Positions 25,082-34,889 are shown, numbered from the stretch's first letter. The stretch: 64,000 nt of DNA from Candidatus Bathyarchaeia archaeon (GCA_038873195.1 JAVZEV010000001.1:834490-898489); one strand, 5' to 3'. Notes: a model not told the origin generated them from the letters alone. Made by a program: numbers and translations.

Positions 25082-25903
25082 GTGAAGCGTGGAGAGATTA
25101 AGGTTTGTGTTTTGCGTGTGGGTGGAACTAACTGCGACGCGGAAACAAAAAGGGCGTTTGAAGAGTTAGGCGTGCATGCGGAAGTTGTGCATGTGAACGA
25201 GCTTGTCAAGCATGGCGGACTGCTTGAATATCACGCTTTGGTTTTTCCAGGCGGCTTCTCCTATGGAGATTATGTGCGGGCTGGCGCCATATGGGCTAAG
25301 TGGATACTGGCTAAGATGGGCAGGGAGTTGAAGACGTTTGTTGACGAAAACCGCCCCATTTTGGGCATTTGTAATGGTTTTCAAGTGCTTGTTGAGGCTG
25401 GTTTGCTTCCGGGTTTTGAGGGAATGAGTCCTTATCCTGAAGCGTCTTTGGCTACTAATGTTCCGCCGGGGTATAATTGTCGTTGGGTTTATCTTAAGCA
25501 TGAGAATAACGGAAAATGCTTGTTTACATCGAAAATACCGAAAGGGAAGGTTTTGCGTGTTCCAGTTGCGCATTCGGAAGGCAGATTTATATTTGCAAAA
25601 GAAAAGGAAAAGCGACTTTTAGAAAGGCTTTATGAGAATGACCAGCTAGTCTTTCGGTATTGTATGAAAGATGGAGCGTATGCGGATGGGCGGTATCCGG
25701 CGAACCCGAACGGTTCTTTCCATGACATAACTGGAATATGCAACCCAGAAGGAACAATATTTGGTTTGATGCCGCATCCAGAAAGAGCCTTCTACTGGTG
25801 GCAACAACCAAACTGGACGAGACAAAAGCAGATGCCACAACACGGCGACGGAAAACTAATCTTCGAAGGCTTGATAAACTACCTCGAAAAAAAGGATAAC
25901 TGA
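25082..25903 (+). CDS. purQ: FGAM synthase glutaminase subunit PurQ
   Basis: Class I glutamine amidotransferase, 273 residues, supplying ammonia to PurL. It has the FPGGFSYGDYVRAGAIWA oxyanion region, the nucleophile Cys in GICNGFQ, and the His-Glu pair in LMPHPERAF. It is longer than many bacterial PurQ and resembles the archaeal type. The start is GTG. Last gene of the block. Confidence 0.94.
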   Translation: MKRGEIKVCVLRVGGTNCDAETKRAFEELGVHAEVVHVNELVKHGGLLEYHALVFPGGFSYGDYVRAGAIWAKWILAKMGRELKTFVDENRPILGICNGFQVLVEAGLLPGFEGMSPYPEASLATNVPPGYNCRWVYLKHENNGKCLFTSKIPKGKVLRVPVAHSEGRFIFAKEKEKRLLERLYENDQLVFRYCMKDGAYADGRYPANPNGSFHDITGICNPEGTIFGLMPHPERAFYWWQQPNWTRQKQMPQHGDGKLIFEGLINYLEKKDN

Positions 25904-25967
25904 GAAATTCTTTCACTGTTTCCCGCATCTTAGGGCCTAATTATAATTCAAGCTCATTGATTCTCTT

Positions 25968-26561
25968 TTATTGAGAAACGTTAACAAGCGTATGCCGAGT
26001 TAAAGAAGATATGATAAGATGAGGTAGATAGCGTAGCTTATTAGGATTAGACCACTGGATTGCTCGGATTTTGCGGCGATGTTTGTAGGTTTTTCTGGTT
26101 AGTTTTGATGCAGAACCAGCGGCAATTCCGATGAAAATGAAAGGTAGTATTGCACCTAAACAGAAGAGTATCAGGGGAAATGTAAATTCGGAATTTTGAA
26201 GCATCACCAGCACGCTGAACAGGAATGGAGAAATGCAAGGATCTAGAAAGTAGAAAAGGAAACCAAGAGAAAAAAGCCCAGCATAAGTGAACACATATCT
26301 TTCTGTCAGTTTCTTCAGTAAGGATTTTGTTTGAAAGGGTAGTTTGAACAAACCCAACAGATTAAATCCGAAAATGATGACAAAAGCGCATATAATCCAA
26401 ACGAAGGCATTTTGAAGACTGGGTATTGAAAGTAATATTAGAGCAAAGGTTGCTCCAAGAAAAATGGCGGCAGAAACGAAGCCTATCCCAAAGGTCATAA
26501 CATATAGCATTCCTTCTTTGAAACGTGTTGCCTTTTTTGCGATCTTAACACTTTTTGGCAT
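25968..26561 (-). CDS. CcdA/DsbD-like membrane protein, probably lacking its first helix
   Basis: 197 residues with about five membrane segments. The CcdA-like Gly-rich turns (YVMTFGIGFVSAAIFLGATF, SLGFLFYFLDPCISPF) carry the second conserved Cys in DPCISP, where CcdA has PCxGP. CcdA normally has a matching first Cys in an N-terminal SPCxLP helix; that helix is absent here. The reading frame upstream stays open for 32 codons and encodes CKNCC but has no ATG, GTG or TTG. It may move reducing power across the membrane, or be a decayed copy. Confidence 0.55.
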   Translation of the reverse strand: MPKSVKIAKKATRFKEGMLYVMTFGIGFVSAAIFLGATFALILLSIPSLQNAFVWIICAFVIIFGFNLLGLFKLPFQTKSLLKKLTERYVFTYAGLFSLGFLFYFLDPCISPFLFSVLVMLQNSEFTFPLILFCLGAILPFIFIGIAAGSASKLTRKTYKHRRKIRAIQWSNPNKLRYLPHLIISSLTRHTLVNVSQ

Positions 26562-26606
26562 GCTTGTGGCTGGCAGACTTGTGGAAACACAACAATTCTT
26601 GCATAT

Positions 26607-26873
26607 ATGGTAACGACCGCTTTCATAGCATTGTCCTACTATGTTCGGACTACTTCCTCGCTTAGGTTATGGAGAATAATCTGGATAATAGCAGGCATAG
26701 GTGTGATTGGTTTCCCTCTTTTCATAATCATGAACTTCCTTGTGATAAAGGCGCTCAGCCCTATTATTGGATTCTGGATACCTTTCTCCATAACCATGGC
26801 AACATCGATATCAGTAGGAGCCTTCGTAGGAGATCATGTAGGCAAGAGACGAGATTATAAACCACTCGCATGA
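26607..26873 (+). CDS. Small membrane protein of unknown function
   Basis: 88 residues with two membrane helices (about 22-46 and 52-75), a positively charged start and the basic end DHVGKRRDYKP. No family recognised. It is divergent from the CcdA-like gene, with 45 bases between. Confidence 0.5.
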   Translation: MVTTAFIALSYYVRTTSSLRLWRIIWIIAGIGVIGFPLFIIMNFLVIKALSPIIGFWIPFSITMATSISVGAFVGDHVGKRRDYKPLA

Positions 26874-27044
26874 AATTAGAAAAAAGAAGAGAAGATAATA
26901 GAGACACAAACTTTCAGTTTTTAAGTTTGCTCAGCTGTTTAGAAAAGAAAGGATAAACTAGAATTTCTCATTGTTTTTCTTTCTCAAATTTTTTAGTAAA
27001 CTATATTTTATTGTTTTGTTTGAAATTGCAGAGGAGAAGAGACT

Positions 27045-27582
27045 ATGGAAGTTTCTGCTATTCATGTTTTGTTAATATTATTCTATGGTTTTCTTGTAAT
27101 TCTAGTTTTCTGGTTGTCTTGGAGGATAGGTAGAAAACTGAGATATTGGTCTCCTGCAACATTTTGTGAGCTTACTCGTTATGCTTTTCTTGGCTCCTTA
27201 ACTATGGGTATCGGATTGTCCGCAGCAGCTGGATTATTTTCAGTAATAGCAAATATCCTATATGATAAACCGCTAGAAAGAGCTTTTTGCGATGCACCAT
27301 TAATAGGATTTATACTTGGTTTTGTGGTTTTCTTACCGGGATTCATGATACTATTTAAAACCAAAAGACCTGAGAAGCGAGATGCTAATGGAATGAAAAA
27401 AAGTTTTAAAAGCGTTAATGGTTGCAACAATAACTTGGCTTGCTGCCTTCGCAGCGTACATTACAGCAGATTTGTTGGTATGGCGAAAAATGAACGTTCT
27501 CAATGCCTTAGCTACATCTACATCAATATTTTTAATAACTCTCTTTGGCTTGTTGTGGACAACTTTTAGGACAAAGAAATGA
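27045..27582 (+). CDS. Four-helix membrane protein with probable frameshift at an A7 tract
   Basis: The frame from ATG at 27045 encodes three clear membrane helices and reaches KTKRPEKRDANGMKK, then turns into non-membrane, Asn/Cys-rich sequence until a stop at 27569. If one A of the seven at 27396-27402 is removed, the frame becomes VLKALMVATITWLAAFAAYIT... with another membrane helix pair, ending in FRTKK at the TGA 27580-27582. The shifted reading is far more protein-like. Either a sequencing error, a recent mutation, or slippage. Family unknown. An ATG at 27418 could start a separate 54-residue product. Confidence 0.6.
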
Positions 27583-27615
27583 ACCACAGCAGATATATTA
27601 CTGCTGCATGAAAGT

Positions 27616-28131
27616 TTAGGTTAAGAATTTTGCCATTGTTACTTCGTCAACGTATTTCTCTCCAATCTTGTACTGTTTTTTCCTTACACCTTCAATTTCA
27701 AAGCCAAGTTTGCGGTAAAGGTTTATTGCAGGCTTGTTTGTTAAGAAAACCTCTAATGTGATTTTTTCTAAGCTCTCTTGCTTTTTTGCCCATTCGAGTA
27801 GGTGATTCATCATTGCTGTGCCGATGCCCATTTGCCTGTAACTCTTCAAAATAGTGATACCCAAAGACGCGACATGTTTGTTCTTCTCAAATTTTCCTCT
27901 AACTAGATATGCCATACCTACGATTTTATCTTTGACTTGTGCGACTATAATTACTCCTTTCCTTTTCTTTATCTCTTTAATAGTCTCATGCCAATCTTCT
28001 CTTGAATCTTCTGGAACAATGTAATATTTTTCGGCTGCAACGCTTTTAACGACATCTTTTATTGCAAAGTCATCAGTCTCATCTGCCTCGCGTATTATAA
28101 CTAGCTCCTTCCCTCTACTCATAAAAATCAT
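27616..28131 (-). CDS. GNAT-family N-acetyltransferase
   Basis: 171 residues: IREADETDDFAIKDVV at the start, the acetyl-CoA-binding motif A LKSYRQMGIGTAMMNHLLEWA, then LEVFLTNKPAINLYRKLGFEIEGVRKKQY, the RimI/RimJ-like pattern. Substrate unknown. Last gene of the purF-purD-HAD-ftr-pfkB-GNAT operon, sharing ATGA with pfkB. Confidence 0.87.
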   Translation of the reverse strand: MIFMSRGKELVIIREADETDDFAIKDVVKSVAAEKYYIVPEDSREDWHETIKEIKKRKGVIIVAQVKDKIVGMAYLVRGKFEKNKHVASLGITILKSYRQMGIGTAMMNHLLEWAKKQESLEKITLEVFLTNKPAINLYRKLGFEIEGVRKKQYKIGEKYVDEVTMAKFLT

Positions 28132-29048
28132 GCCAGCTTACCCTTTTCTAAATCTTCAAGGTGTGGAAGTCCCGTTCTAGCGCCCATTTTCATTATGCAT
28201 CTGGAAGCTACAAAATTGCCAAGTTTTCCACATTCGTAAAGGCTCTTGTTGCGGAGCAGTCCGTAGAGAAAGCCTGCGCAGAAAGCGTCGCCCGCACCTG
28301 TCGTATCGATGACTCGAACTTTGAAAGGCTCTATTAAGTGTTTTTCTTTTCCGTCCGTCACGTAGCAGCCTTTGCTACCGAGTTTTACGGCAACCACTCT
28401 TACGCCTTTCTCAAGCAACACCTCAGCACCCTTCTCATAATCATTCACTCTTGTTAACAGTTTAAGCTCAGCTTGATTTGGCATCAAAACAAACGCCTTG
28501 CTTATCATGGGCTCCAGCTTGGCGATTCCTTTTCGTGCATACAACTCTCCAGGGTCAAGACTTACCTTAACAGTTTTGGGAAGAACTTCAACTAGTTTTC
28601 TCTGAGTTTGGAAGGATTTCTCTCCGACAAAAGATGTTAAATGCAGAAATTTCGTTTGGAAAGCATACTTTTTATCTATTTCGTCAAAGCCTATCGTGTC
28701 GTTCACACCAGGGTCCACATACAATGCGCGTTCGCCTTTCTCGTCCACGAACCCCATCACCACGCCGCTTCGCCCGTTATTCACATGAATAATGCCGCTT
28801 GTGTCGACGCCTTCTCTGCGAAAATCTTCAACAAGCATCTTGCCCTCTCTGTCACTTGCTACTTTTCCAATAAAGCCCACTTTGCACTTAAGCCTCGCCA
28901 AACCCACGATTGTGTTAGCTGCTGAACCGCCGCAAGCTTCCTCGCATTCTATTATGAAGCCCTCCTCTTCCGCACCAGCTATCTTATTTACTCTGAAGAG
29001 TTTGTCTACGTTTAACGCGCCAAATCCAACAACGTCAAAATGTGTCAT
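28128..29048 (-). CDS. PfkB-family sugar/nucleoside kinase
   Basis: 306 residues with both ribokinase signatures: the [15 protein letters not shown] sugar-binding region and the catalytic [17 protein letters not shown] with the general base Asp. A hydrophobic N-terminal strand [13 protein letters not shown] is present. Family members phosphorylate ribose, nucleosides, fructose phosphates and similar; the substrate cannot be told here. Its place between ftr and GNAT in a purine operon favours a nucleoside or ribose derivative, which is inference. Overlaps both neighbours by 4 bases. Confidence 0.87.
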   Translation of the reverse strand: MTHFDVVGFGALNVDKLFRVNKIAGAEEEGFIIECEEACGGSAANTIVGLARLKCKVGFIGKVASDREGKMLVEDFRREGVDTSGIIHVNNGRSGVVMGFVDEKGERALYVDPGVNDTIGFDEIDKKYAFQTKFLHLTSFVGEKSFQTQRKLVEVLPKTVKVSLDPGELYARKGIAKLEPMISKAFVLMPNQAELKLLTRVNDYEKGAEVLLEKGVRVVAVKLGSKGCYVTDGKEKHLIEPFKVRVIDTTGAGDAFCAGFLYGLLRNKSLYECGKLGNFVASRCIMKMGARTGLPHLEDLEKGKLA

Positions 29049-29956
29049 GCGAACAGCTCGCGCAAATAAATCTTATACTCACCCAGTTTTCCACCGTAGT
29101 TTCCAGCAGAAACCTTCACAACACCATCAACGTCCACAGCTGCTTCTATGCCGACTTTCATGGCCTTTTTCACCGCATCCAAAGAGACACCGTTAATCAC
29201 TATTTCAGGAATGTAGCCGACATCCTCGGGAACCTTCGATTCCTTACCCAACTTTTTCTTAAGCGATGGACAATAAGGATGATTTGTTGTCGGACCAATC
29301 CATGGAAAACGCGTTTCAGGCTTTGACCCAGCAGAGCAAATATCAAAGGAGGTTATTACGCCGTTTATCTTGTGTATGGCGCTTAAGGCTTTTGCACCAG
29401 CCTCTTTAAGCGCCTCTTTAGTTTTGCACATCACCCAAAAGTTTGCGCCCATCACACCATGCGCGTAGCCAATGTGGCGTTCAATTATGAAATCTGGAAC
29501 CATTATCGGCACGATTATCACTTCACGTCCATAACGCTTTTCAGTCCACTCGTAACCGTCGCCACAGTGTCCCACACGTTCCATCATGTCAATTTTTCCT
29601 TCAGCCTTGGACATCGCGTCAAAAACTGCGGTGAAGGGCTTAACGAGAATGTCTTGCCTTATCCTGTAAGAAAGCTCGATTTCAAATTTTTTTAATGATT
29701 CACTGAATGGTTTTTTTGGGTCTATTCCGCCCCAGAATTGCAGAACTACGCCTTTGCGTTTGTCTGGAGTTTCTTTTTCTTTCAGCCACTTCTCTATTCC
29801 GCCTTCAACTCTACCGATGACTATTGATGGCGTGGCTGTCGCATGCAACGCGGCTTTACGCAACGTTTCTTCATCATCAGCCGTCACAATTATTCGGCAA
29901 TAGATGCCTTCAAAAGCTTCCGCGTAAGTGTCTTCAATCAAACCTTTCTTGACCAT
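29045..29956 (-). CDS. ftr: Formylmethanofuran:tetrahydromethanopterin formyltransferase
   Basis: Moves the formyl group between methanofuran and H4MPT in the archaeal C1 (methyl) branch. 303 residues: [11 protein letters not shown] at the N-terminus, [41 protein letters not shown]...[16 protein letters not shown], and the highly conserved [23 protein letters not shown] ending. Length matches Ftr. Overlaps pfkB by 4 bases and is 1 base after the HAD gene, so it is part of a purine operon, away from other C1 genes. Confidence 0.92.
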   Translation of the reverse strand: MVKKGLIEDTYAEAFEGIYCRIIVTADDEETLRKAALHATATPSIVIGRVEGGIEKWLKEKETPDKRKGVVLQFWGGIDPKKPFSESLKKFEIELSYRIRQDILVKPFTAVFDAMSKAEGKIDMMERVGHCGDGYEWTEKRYGREVIIVPIMVPDFIIERHIGYAHGVMGANFWVMCKTKEALKEAGAKALSAIHKINGVITSFDICSAGSKPETRFPWIGPTTNHPYCPSLKKKLGKESKVPEDVGYIPEIVINGVSLDAVKKAMKVGIEAAVDVDGVVKVSAGNYGGKLGEYKIYLRELFA

Positions 29957-29957
29957 T

Positions 29958-31040
29958 TTATCCCAACCGTCCGATGGCTTCTCCTCTCACTTTTTTTCTG
30001 AATTCGCTACTCTCTTTTGCCAGAGTTTCCATATTCTCGTTTGTTATTATTTTAACTTTAGGCAACTCGCGGGGATATAACCTAAAAAGATTAGTGAGCA
30101 AGGTTTTGTTTACTCCGCTTTTTGCCAATACTTCACGAGTCCAATTCTCAACAAGCCGTATAGTTTGCTCTTTTCCAAAAGTGGCAAAAGCATCTGCAAT
30201 AACAGTGGTTACTATGCTGTTCTCTGACAAAACCGCGATTTCAGCATTCTTCACAGCGTATTGGTTGCCATTGAAAGAAACTGCTAAGCCGCCGTGTTCG
30301 CGGACAAGTCGGAAGGCTTCGACGTCGGTTATGCTGTCGCCAACATACATAACATCCGCCAATGCAACGCCTACTTTCTGCGCCACATCATTTATCGCTT
30401 CAGCCTTCTCGCTGCCGCCAACAGGATTAACCTCGTCCAAAATCTTTCCAGACCCCATACTTGCCATTTCAGTCCAGAAAATCTCATCAAGCCTCCGAAT
30501 CGTTTCTTGGTCTTGTTCTGAAAAATCCTCAAGCGATTTTGCGTTTTTAGGAATAGCCATAAGAGGCATCTTGGCGATTTCCTTTGCAAGTTTTTTCAGT
30601 TTTGCCTTTTCCTCTTCCGTTATGTGATACTTGTCGATGTTTAGTTTTGTGCAGTAAGTGCTCTCGTATGGAAAAGCGATTGCTTTGCATAAGGCTTTCA
30701 TGTAATGCTCGTAGCTTGTGCTTACGATAAACGTGTAAGCTATTTTCTTAACGTGTTGTAGCGTGGCCTTCACGTTTGAGATTAAAATTAGATTTTGCGC
30801 TGAAAACTCGCGCATTTTGCTGTCTGTAACATCATAAGCTTTGAGGAAGGGCAAGATGAGCTTTAACGTGTCGCCAGCCTTGTAATGTGATTTCTTGAGA
30901 ACATCTGCCAAAACATCGTCATATTTGCTGATTACTGTGAAGAGTTTATCGCCGTCGGGAACAAAGTGCGCTGTCAGTTCGAAGGCATTATCGTTTTTGG
31001 ATATGGGTCCTTCACAGTCGGAAACGAAGACGCGCTTCAC
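29958..31040 (-). CDS. HAD-superfamily hydrolase of an archaeal family of unknown role
   Basis: 360 residues. Motif I is VSDCEGPIS, with Glu where phosphatases usually have the second Asp; motif II is probably IVSTSYEHY; motif IV is [15 protein letters not shown] large helical cap lies between residues about 45 and 190. The N-terminus resembles an archaeal HAD family sometimes labelled as a hydrogenase-associated subunit, but no hydrogenase is nearby. It overlaps purD by 4 bases and ends 1 base before ftr, so it probably acts on a purine or C1-carrier phosphate; the substrate is not known. Confidence 0.75.
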   Translation of the reverse strand: MKRVFVSDCEGPISKNDNAFELTAHFVPDGDKLFTVISKYDDVLADVLKKSHYKAGDTLKLILPFLKAYDVTDSKMREFSAQNLILISNVKATLQHVKKIAYTFIVSTSYEHYMKALCKAIAFPYESTYCTKLNIDKYHITEEEKAKLKKLAKEIAKMPLMAIPKNAKSLEDFSEQDQETIRRLDEIFWTEMASMGSGKILDEVNPVGGSEKAEAINDVAQKVGVALADVMYVGDSITDVEAFRLVREHGGLAVSFNGNQYAVKNAEIAVLSENSIVTTVIADAFATFGKEQTIRLVENWTREVLAKSGVNKTLLTNLFRLYPRELPKVKIITNENMETLAKESSEFRKKVRGEAIGRLG

Positions 31041-32446
31041 TTTTTGCGCCTCAACTCCTCCATGTGTTTTACGCTTTTTTCTATATGCTGCGGCGACGCT
31101 ATGTCTGTTCTGTGCCAGAGCGCTCCGCCTTTCACGGCTTTAACGCCTTCCAGAGATAGCTGCCGTGCTTCGCTGATGTCTTCGCCTATGCCGACAACGC
31201 CTACGGCTCGGGATTTAAGCGCGAAAGTTCCGCCGTCACGCAGTTCCATCGCTGCCGGATAAACACGAACTCTATCATGGTATTTTTTGGTCAGCGCGTA
31301 TGCTTTTGTCAAGTCAACAGGCGAGCCAATTTCCTTTTTGTCTACCAGATTTGGGAATACATCCATGTAGCCGCCGTAGTTTGGCGGAACCTTATAAGTT
31401 AAAACAGTCGCCGTCTTTTCCAGTTCTACATGTGTCAGGTTGCCTTCCAAAATTTTGAAACAAACATCCACAAAATCATCCTTCAAAATTGGCAGAATAT
31501 TAATTATTTCTGGGTCGCCGGGTCGACTGTTATTCTCAAGAATTTTAGGCTCTTTACCGGTGTGCATGAAAGCCACGTAGAAAGGAACACCCCATAAGCC
31601 AGTGTTATCTTTTCTTTTCCATTTTTCGAAGATTCTGTTAACGATTTCTATTTCTTTGGCTCTATCCGTTTTTGTTATGAAAGGCAAAACATCGTCAACA
31701 TCTTTGTAGGAGCCCATTCCTCCAGTGTTTGGTCCCTTGTCGTCGTCAAAGGCGCGTTTGTAGTCTCTTGTTTCTGGTAAGGGAACGAGGTGTTTGCCGT
31801 CGCAGAAAGCTTGAAAGCTTGATTCTTCGCCTTCGATTTTTTCTTCTATGATGACTGCGCCGTGTTGGAAATTGGCTAGAAAATGTTCCATGAGTTGTTC
31901 TCGAGTTGTGAAGTGGTCGCCCCACACGCCGACGCCTTTTCCCGCTGCGGGCTGGTCTGGCTTCACAACTGCCATATTGTTTAGTTCGTCAAGCCATTTG
32001 TAAACTGCCTTTTTCACTTCTTCTTGGTTTTTGTAGTCTTTTGGGTGGAAGATTTTGTAGCGAGGATTCGCGGTTGGCACGATTTCTTCGAAGAGCATGC
32101 GTTGCTGCACTTTGCTTGCTTCTATAGCGTAGTCTTTTGTTGGGCAAATCATGGGTATTCCAGCGCGCTTTTCCACGAGGTCGCGGACGCCTTCGATTAT
32201 GGGTTTTTCTGGACCAACAATGCCAAAGTCGATTTTGTCTTTGTTGTGTTCTGCGAATTTGCAGATTTCCTCAACATTCAAGTCTGGTATGACCACGATT
32301 TCTGTAGCGTTCTTCGCATTGAAGGGGTTTCGTTGTTTATCTGCAATGTAAAGGTGCACATTGTAGTTTTGGCTGCGCGCGAAAGCATCAACCATGGCGA
32401 CTTCTCTTGCGCCATACGATACTACGAGTATTCCTACTTTTTCCAT
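31037..32446 (-). CDS. purD: Phosphoribosylamine-glycine ligase (GAR synthetase)
   Basis: Second step of purine synthesis. 469 residues with the PurD N-domain (VSYGAREVAMVDAF), an ATP-grasp domain (VVKPDQPAAGKGVGVW, EEKIEGEESSFQAF, DDDKGPNTGGMGSY) and the LENNSRPGDPEIINIL metal-binding block. The variant loop VGPEKPIIEGV replaces the usual VGPExPL. Starts 61 bases after purF and overlaps the HAD gene by 4. Confidence 0.93.
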   Translation of the reverse strand: MEKVGILVVSYGAREVAMVDAFARSQNYNVHLYIADKQRNPFNAKNATEIVVIPDLNVEEICKFAEHNKDKIDFGIVGPEKPIIEGVRDLVEKRAGIPMICPTKDYAIEASKVQQRMLFEEIVPTANPRYKIFHPKDYKNQEEVKKAVYKWLDELNNMAVVKPDQPAAGKGVGVWGDHFTTREQLMEHFLANFQHGAVIIEEKIEGEESSFQAFCDGKHLVPLPETRDYKRAFDDDKGPNTGGMGSYKDVDDVLPFITKTDRAKEIEIVNRIFEKWKRKDNTGLWGVPFYVAFMHTGKEPKILENNSRPGDPEIINILPILKDDFVDVCFKILEGNLTHVELEKTATVLTYKVPPNYGGYMDVFPNLVDKKEIGSPVDLTKAYALTKKYHDRVRVYPAAMELRDGGTFALKSRAVGVVGIGEDISEARQLSLEGVKAVKGGALWHRTDIASPQHIEKSVKHMEELRRKK

Positions 32447-32507
32447 GATTTAATCCCGTCGAAACTGTGAAAAGATTAAGCGCAAAACCTAATTATCTTT
32501 TGGCTAA

Positions 32508-33995
32508 TCACATGTTTTGAACTAACTGTTCTATCTCGTAAAGGCGACCCTTTTCCTCGTAGCCTTCAAGGAAACGCTTTTTCATCTCATCGGCGATTTT
32601 CTGCGCAAGCGGCGTTGGATACTTACCAGTTATGCATGCCATGCAAAGCTGGTCTCGCGTGAAGCCCGTTGCCTTCACAAAGTTTTCTATTGACTGGTAA
32701 CACACTGCGTCTGCACCGATTATTTCAGCTATTTCTTCTGGCGTGTGCTTTGAGCCGATTAGTTGCCCGTAAGTTGCCATGTCTATTCCGTAGAAGCACG
32801 GTCCGATAATGCGCGGGAAAGTCACGAACAAGTAGACTTTTTTGGCGCCCATTCTTCGAAGCTTTTCTATAGCGACTTTTGTTGTGTCACCTCGGACTAC
32901 GCTGTCTTCGGTTATTATGACGCGTTTGCCTTCAAATTTTGTTGGTAAAATGTTGATTTTCTTGTCGATTGTCGCATACCGTTCTTTGTTTAGGAGAATG
33001 AAGGCTCTTTCGGTCACGTAACGGTGCCGCCGCGAAGCCCGTTCCCATCTTAACCCAGACTCTTCATGCGCTCCCAAAGCGGCGTCATCGCCTGTTTCTG
33101 GCAACGAGATGATTACGTCCGCGTTTTTAACTATGTCTGGGTTTTCTCTGACAAGGTTTCTTCCAAATTCTTCGCGAACTTCATAAACATACTTATCGTC
33201 AAACCGCGAGTCGGGACGAGCAAAATATGCAAATTCGAAAGCACAAAAAGCCTTATGGCTGCAACTGACTAGCTTTTCTTTTTGGAAGCCGTTTTTTGTC
33301 ACGGTTATGAGTTCGCCGGGTTCGATTTCGTGGTCTCGTTGGAAGCCATTTATGTCTAAGCCCACGGTTTCTGAGGAAAATGCAAAAATTGTTTTTTCCA
33401 TGTTGTATCCAGCGCATAACGGTCTTATTCCATGCGGGTCTTTGAAGGCGAAGAATTTGCCGTCTTTTGTTATTCCGGACACGGAGAAAGCGCCTTCAAT
33501 TTCTTGCATGCATGCTTCAACTGCTGACGTGAGGGATTTGCCTTTCATAAGTTCGATGAGGAGTTTGTGGCAGATGAGGCCTGCGTCGCATTCGTAAGAA
33601 AAACCTGGGAACTCTTTAGTTATTTCTTTTTTTATTTGGAATGTGTTGACTACGTTGCCGTTGAAGGAGACTGCGAGTTTGTGTCCGTTTTTTGTGGCTG
33701 TAACTGGTTGTGTGCCTTTTATGAGGGATTTCTCGTCGGTTTTTCCAGAAGTGGTGTATCTGACGTTTGCGATGCCAACATTGCCTGGTAACCGTCCAAA
33801 CCATTCTTGGATGGCGCTTGTTTTTATTTTAGGTATGAGGTCTAGGCTTCTGTGTACATGGAATTTGCCATCGTGGTATGTGAGAAAACCGTGTGATTGG
33901 TGTCCACGGTGATTTTGGGCGCGCATTCCCCAGTATATGTAAGGGAAGATTGGCTGGTTTTCGTAGTTTATTGCGGCGAAGACTCCGCAGCCTAT
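32508..33995 (-). CDS. purF: Amidophosphoribosyltransferase, apparently starting at ATA
   Basis: First committed step of purine synthesis: glutamine + PRPP to phosphoribosylamine. The N-terminal nucleophile domain begins CGVFAAINYEN and continues RAQNHRGHQSHGF; the C-terminal PRPP loop is VIITEDSVVRGDTT. The essential Cys is encoded at 33987-33989, upstream of the first ATG (33926), which would remove the active site. Between the upstream in-frame stop and that ATG there is no ATG, GTG or TTG. ATA at 33993-33995 lies 7 bases after AGGAGAGG and gives M-G-C-G-V-F, so I take it as the start (495 residues). A mutation of ATG to ATA is the alternative. Confidence 0.85.
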   Translation of the reverse strand: MGCGVFAAINYENQPIFPYIYWGMRAQNHRGHQSHGFLTYHDGKFHVHRSLDLIPKIKTSAIQEWFGRLPGNVGIANVRYTTSGKTDEKSLIKGTQPVTATKNGHKLAVSFNGNVVNTFQIKKEITKEFPGFSYECDAGLICHKLLIELMKGKSLTSAVEACMQEIEGAFSVSGITKDGKFFAFKDPHGIRPLCAGYNMEKTIFAFSSETVGLDINGFQRDHEIEPGELITVTKNGFQKEKLVSCSHKAFCAFEFAYFARPDSRFDDKYVYEVREEFGRNLVRENPDIVKNADVIISLPETGDDAALGAHEESGLRWERASRRHRYVTERAFILLNKERYATIDKKINILPTKFEGKRVIITEDSVVRGDTTKVAIEKLRRMGAKKVYLFVTFPRIIGPCFYGIDMATYGQLIGSKHTPEEIAEIIGADAVCYQSIENFVKATGFTRDQLCMACITGKYPTPLAQKIADEMKKRFLEGYEEKGRLYEIEQLVQNM

Positions 33996-34100
33996 TTGGG
34001 TTCCTCTCCTGTCTGATGGGCAATAGAAGTAAGTGGTTATTTATCAGTTTTTAGAACATTTTTAAATAAAAAGTCCATGAATTGTGAGCTACGCCTAATT

Positions 34101-34829
34101 TTATGGTTTTATGTCTAAAATTCCCTTTCGTTCTTTGCCTTTTAAGTCTCGAATTGCATAAAGCGTGATTACTGCAGAAACGCCTTTCTGTCTCAGTGAC
34201 TTCACGTAGCTGAGAACTTTTTCTCTGTCGCCGCGCATGCAATCTTTGAGTGTCCAGCCAACGCCTTTTCGCACCATGTCCTCTTTATCCCAAATTAGAT
34301 TGCCGCATAACGCTAGCGCTTTATCTGTAAATTTTCCGCTCATCCCAATTTTTCTTGTGAAAATAACAACGCTTGCTCTCCGTTTCCACAAATTGTCTGA
34401 TTTGTTCCATTTTTCTAAGAGATTAAGGGTTTCCTTTGGATATGCCACTAGCAAAGGCTGCATAACATAAAGGCTGAATCCGTCTGTGGTTCCCCAATTG
34501 TTGAGATAGTTAGCAATTTCATCCAGAAAACCGAAATCTGACGGTTTCATTTCTTTTGCGCCTTGCGCCAAAACTACAATTCCAAAAGTTGATTGTTCGG
34601 AATAGCCAGATTCAAAAAACATCCTTGACAAGCCAAGTTTTTCTTGTAAACTTAGTTGTTTGAAGGTGTTGCGGTGTTTTTTGATAAGTTCTTCGAGTTC
34701 TGCGGTTTTGATTCCGTAAGACTTGTGCCCCGCTGTTTTGTGATAATATTTGTCCAGTTTGGCTCTTTCAGCATCAGCTCTTTTTGTAAGTTCGCTGACA
34801 ATTTCCAAATACAAATCCTTTATTTTCAC
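34101..34829 (-). CDS. AlkD-like DNA alkylation repair protein
   Basis: 242 residues of HEAT-like helical repeats: YHKTAGHKSYGIKTAELEELIKK, the LNNWGTTDGFS segment and LWKRRASVVIFTRK, plus WTLKDCMRGDREKV near the end. These match the DNA alkylation repair (AlkC/AlkD) family, which excises alkylated bases. The catalytic Trp/Asp arrangement (NNWGTTD) looks conserved. Single gene, divergent from the MFS gene. Confidence 0.82.
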   Translation of the reverse strand: MKIKDLYLEIVSELTKRADAERAKLDKYYHKTAGHKSYGIKTAELEELIKKHRNTFKQLSLQEKLGLSRMFFESGYSEQSTFGIVVLAQGAKEMKPSDFGFLDEIANYLNNWGTTDGFSLYVMQPLLVAYPKETLNLLEKWNKSDNLWKRRASVVIFTRKIGMSGKFTDKALALCGNLIWDKEDMVRKGVGWTLKDCMRGDREKVLSYVKSLRQKGVSAVITLYAIRDLKGKERKGILDIKP

Positions 34830-34889
34830 ATGTAAACCCTTGTAAACTCTTTATGAAAGAAGTAACTGTTCTTATCGTTTTCGACAGCC

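Noticed and set aside
29974-30627. 217-residue plus-strand frame
   Set aside because: Antisense to the HAD gene, which has clear HAD motifs and operon overlap; composition is Ser/Phe/Leu-rich shadow.
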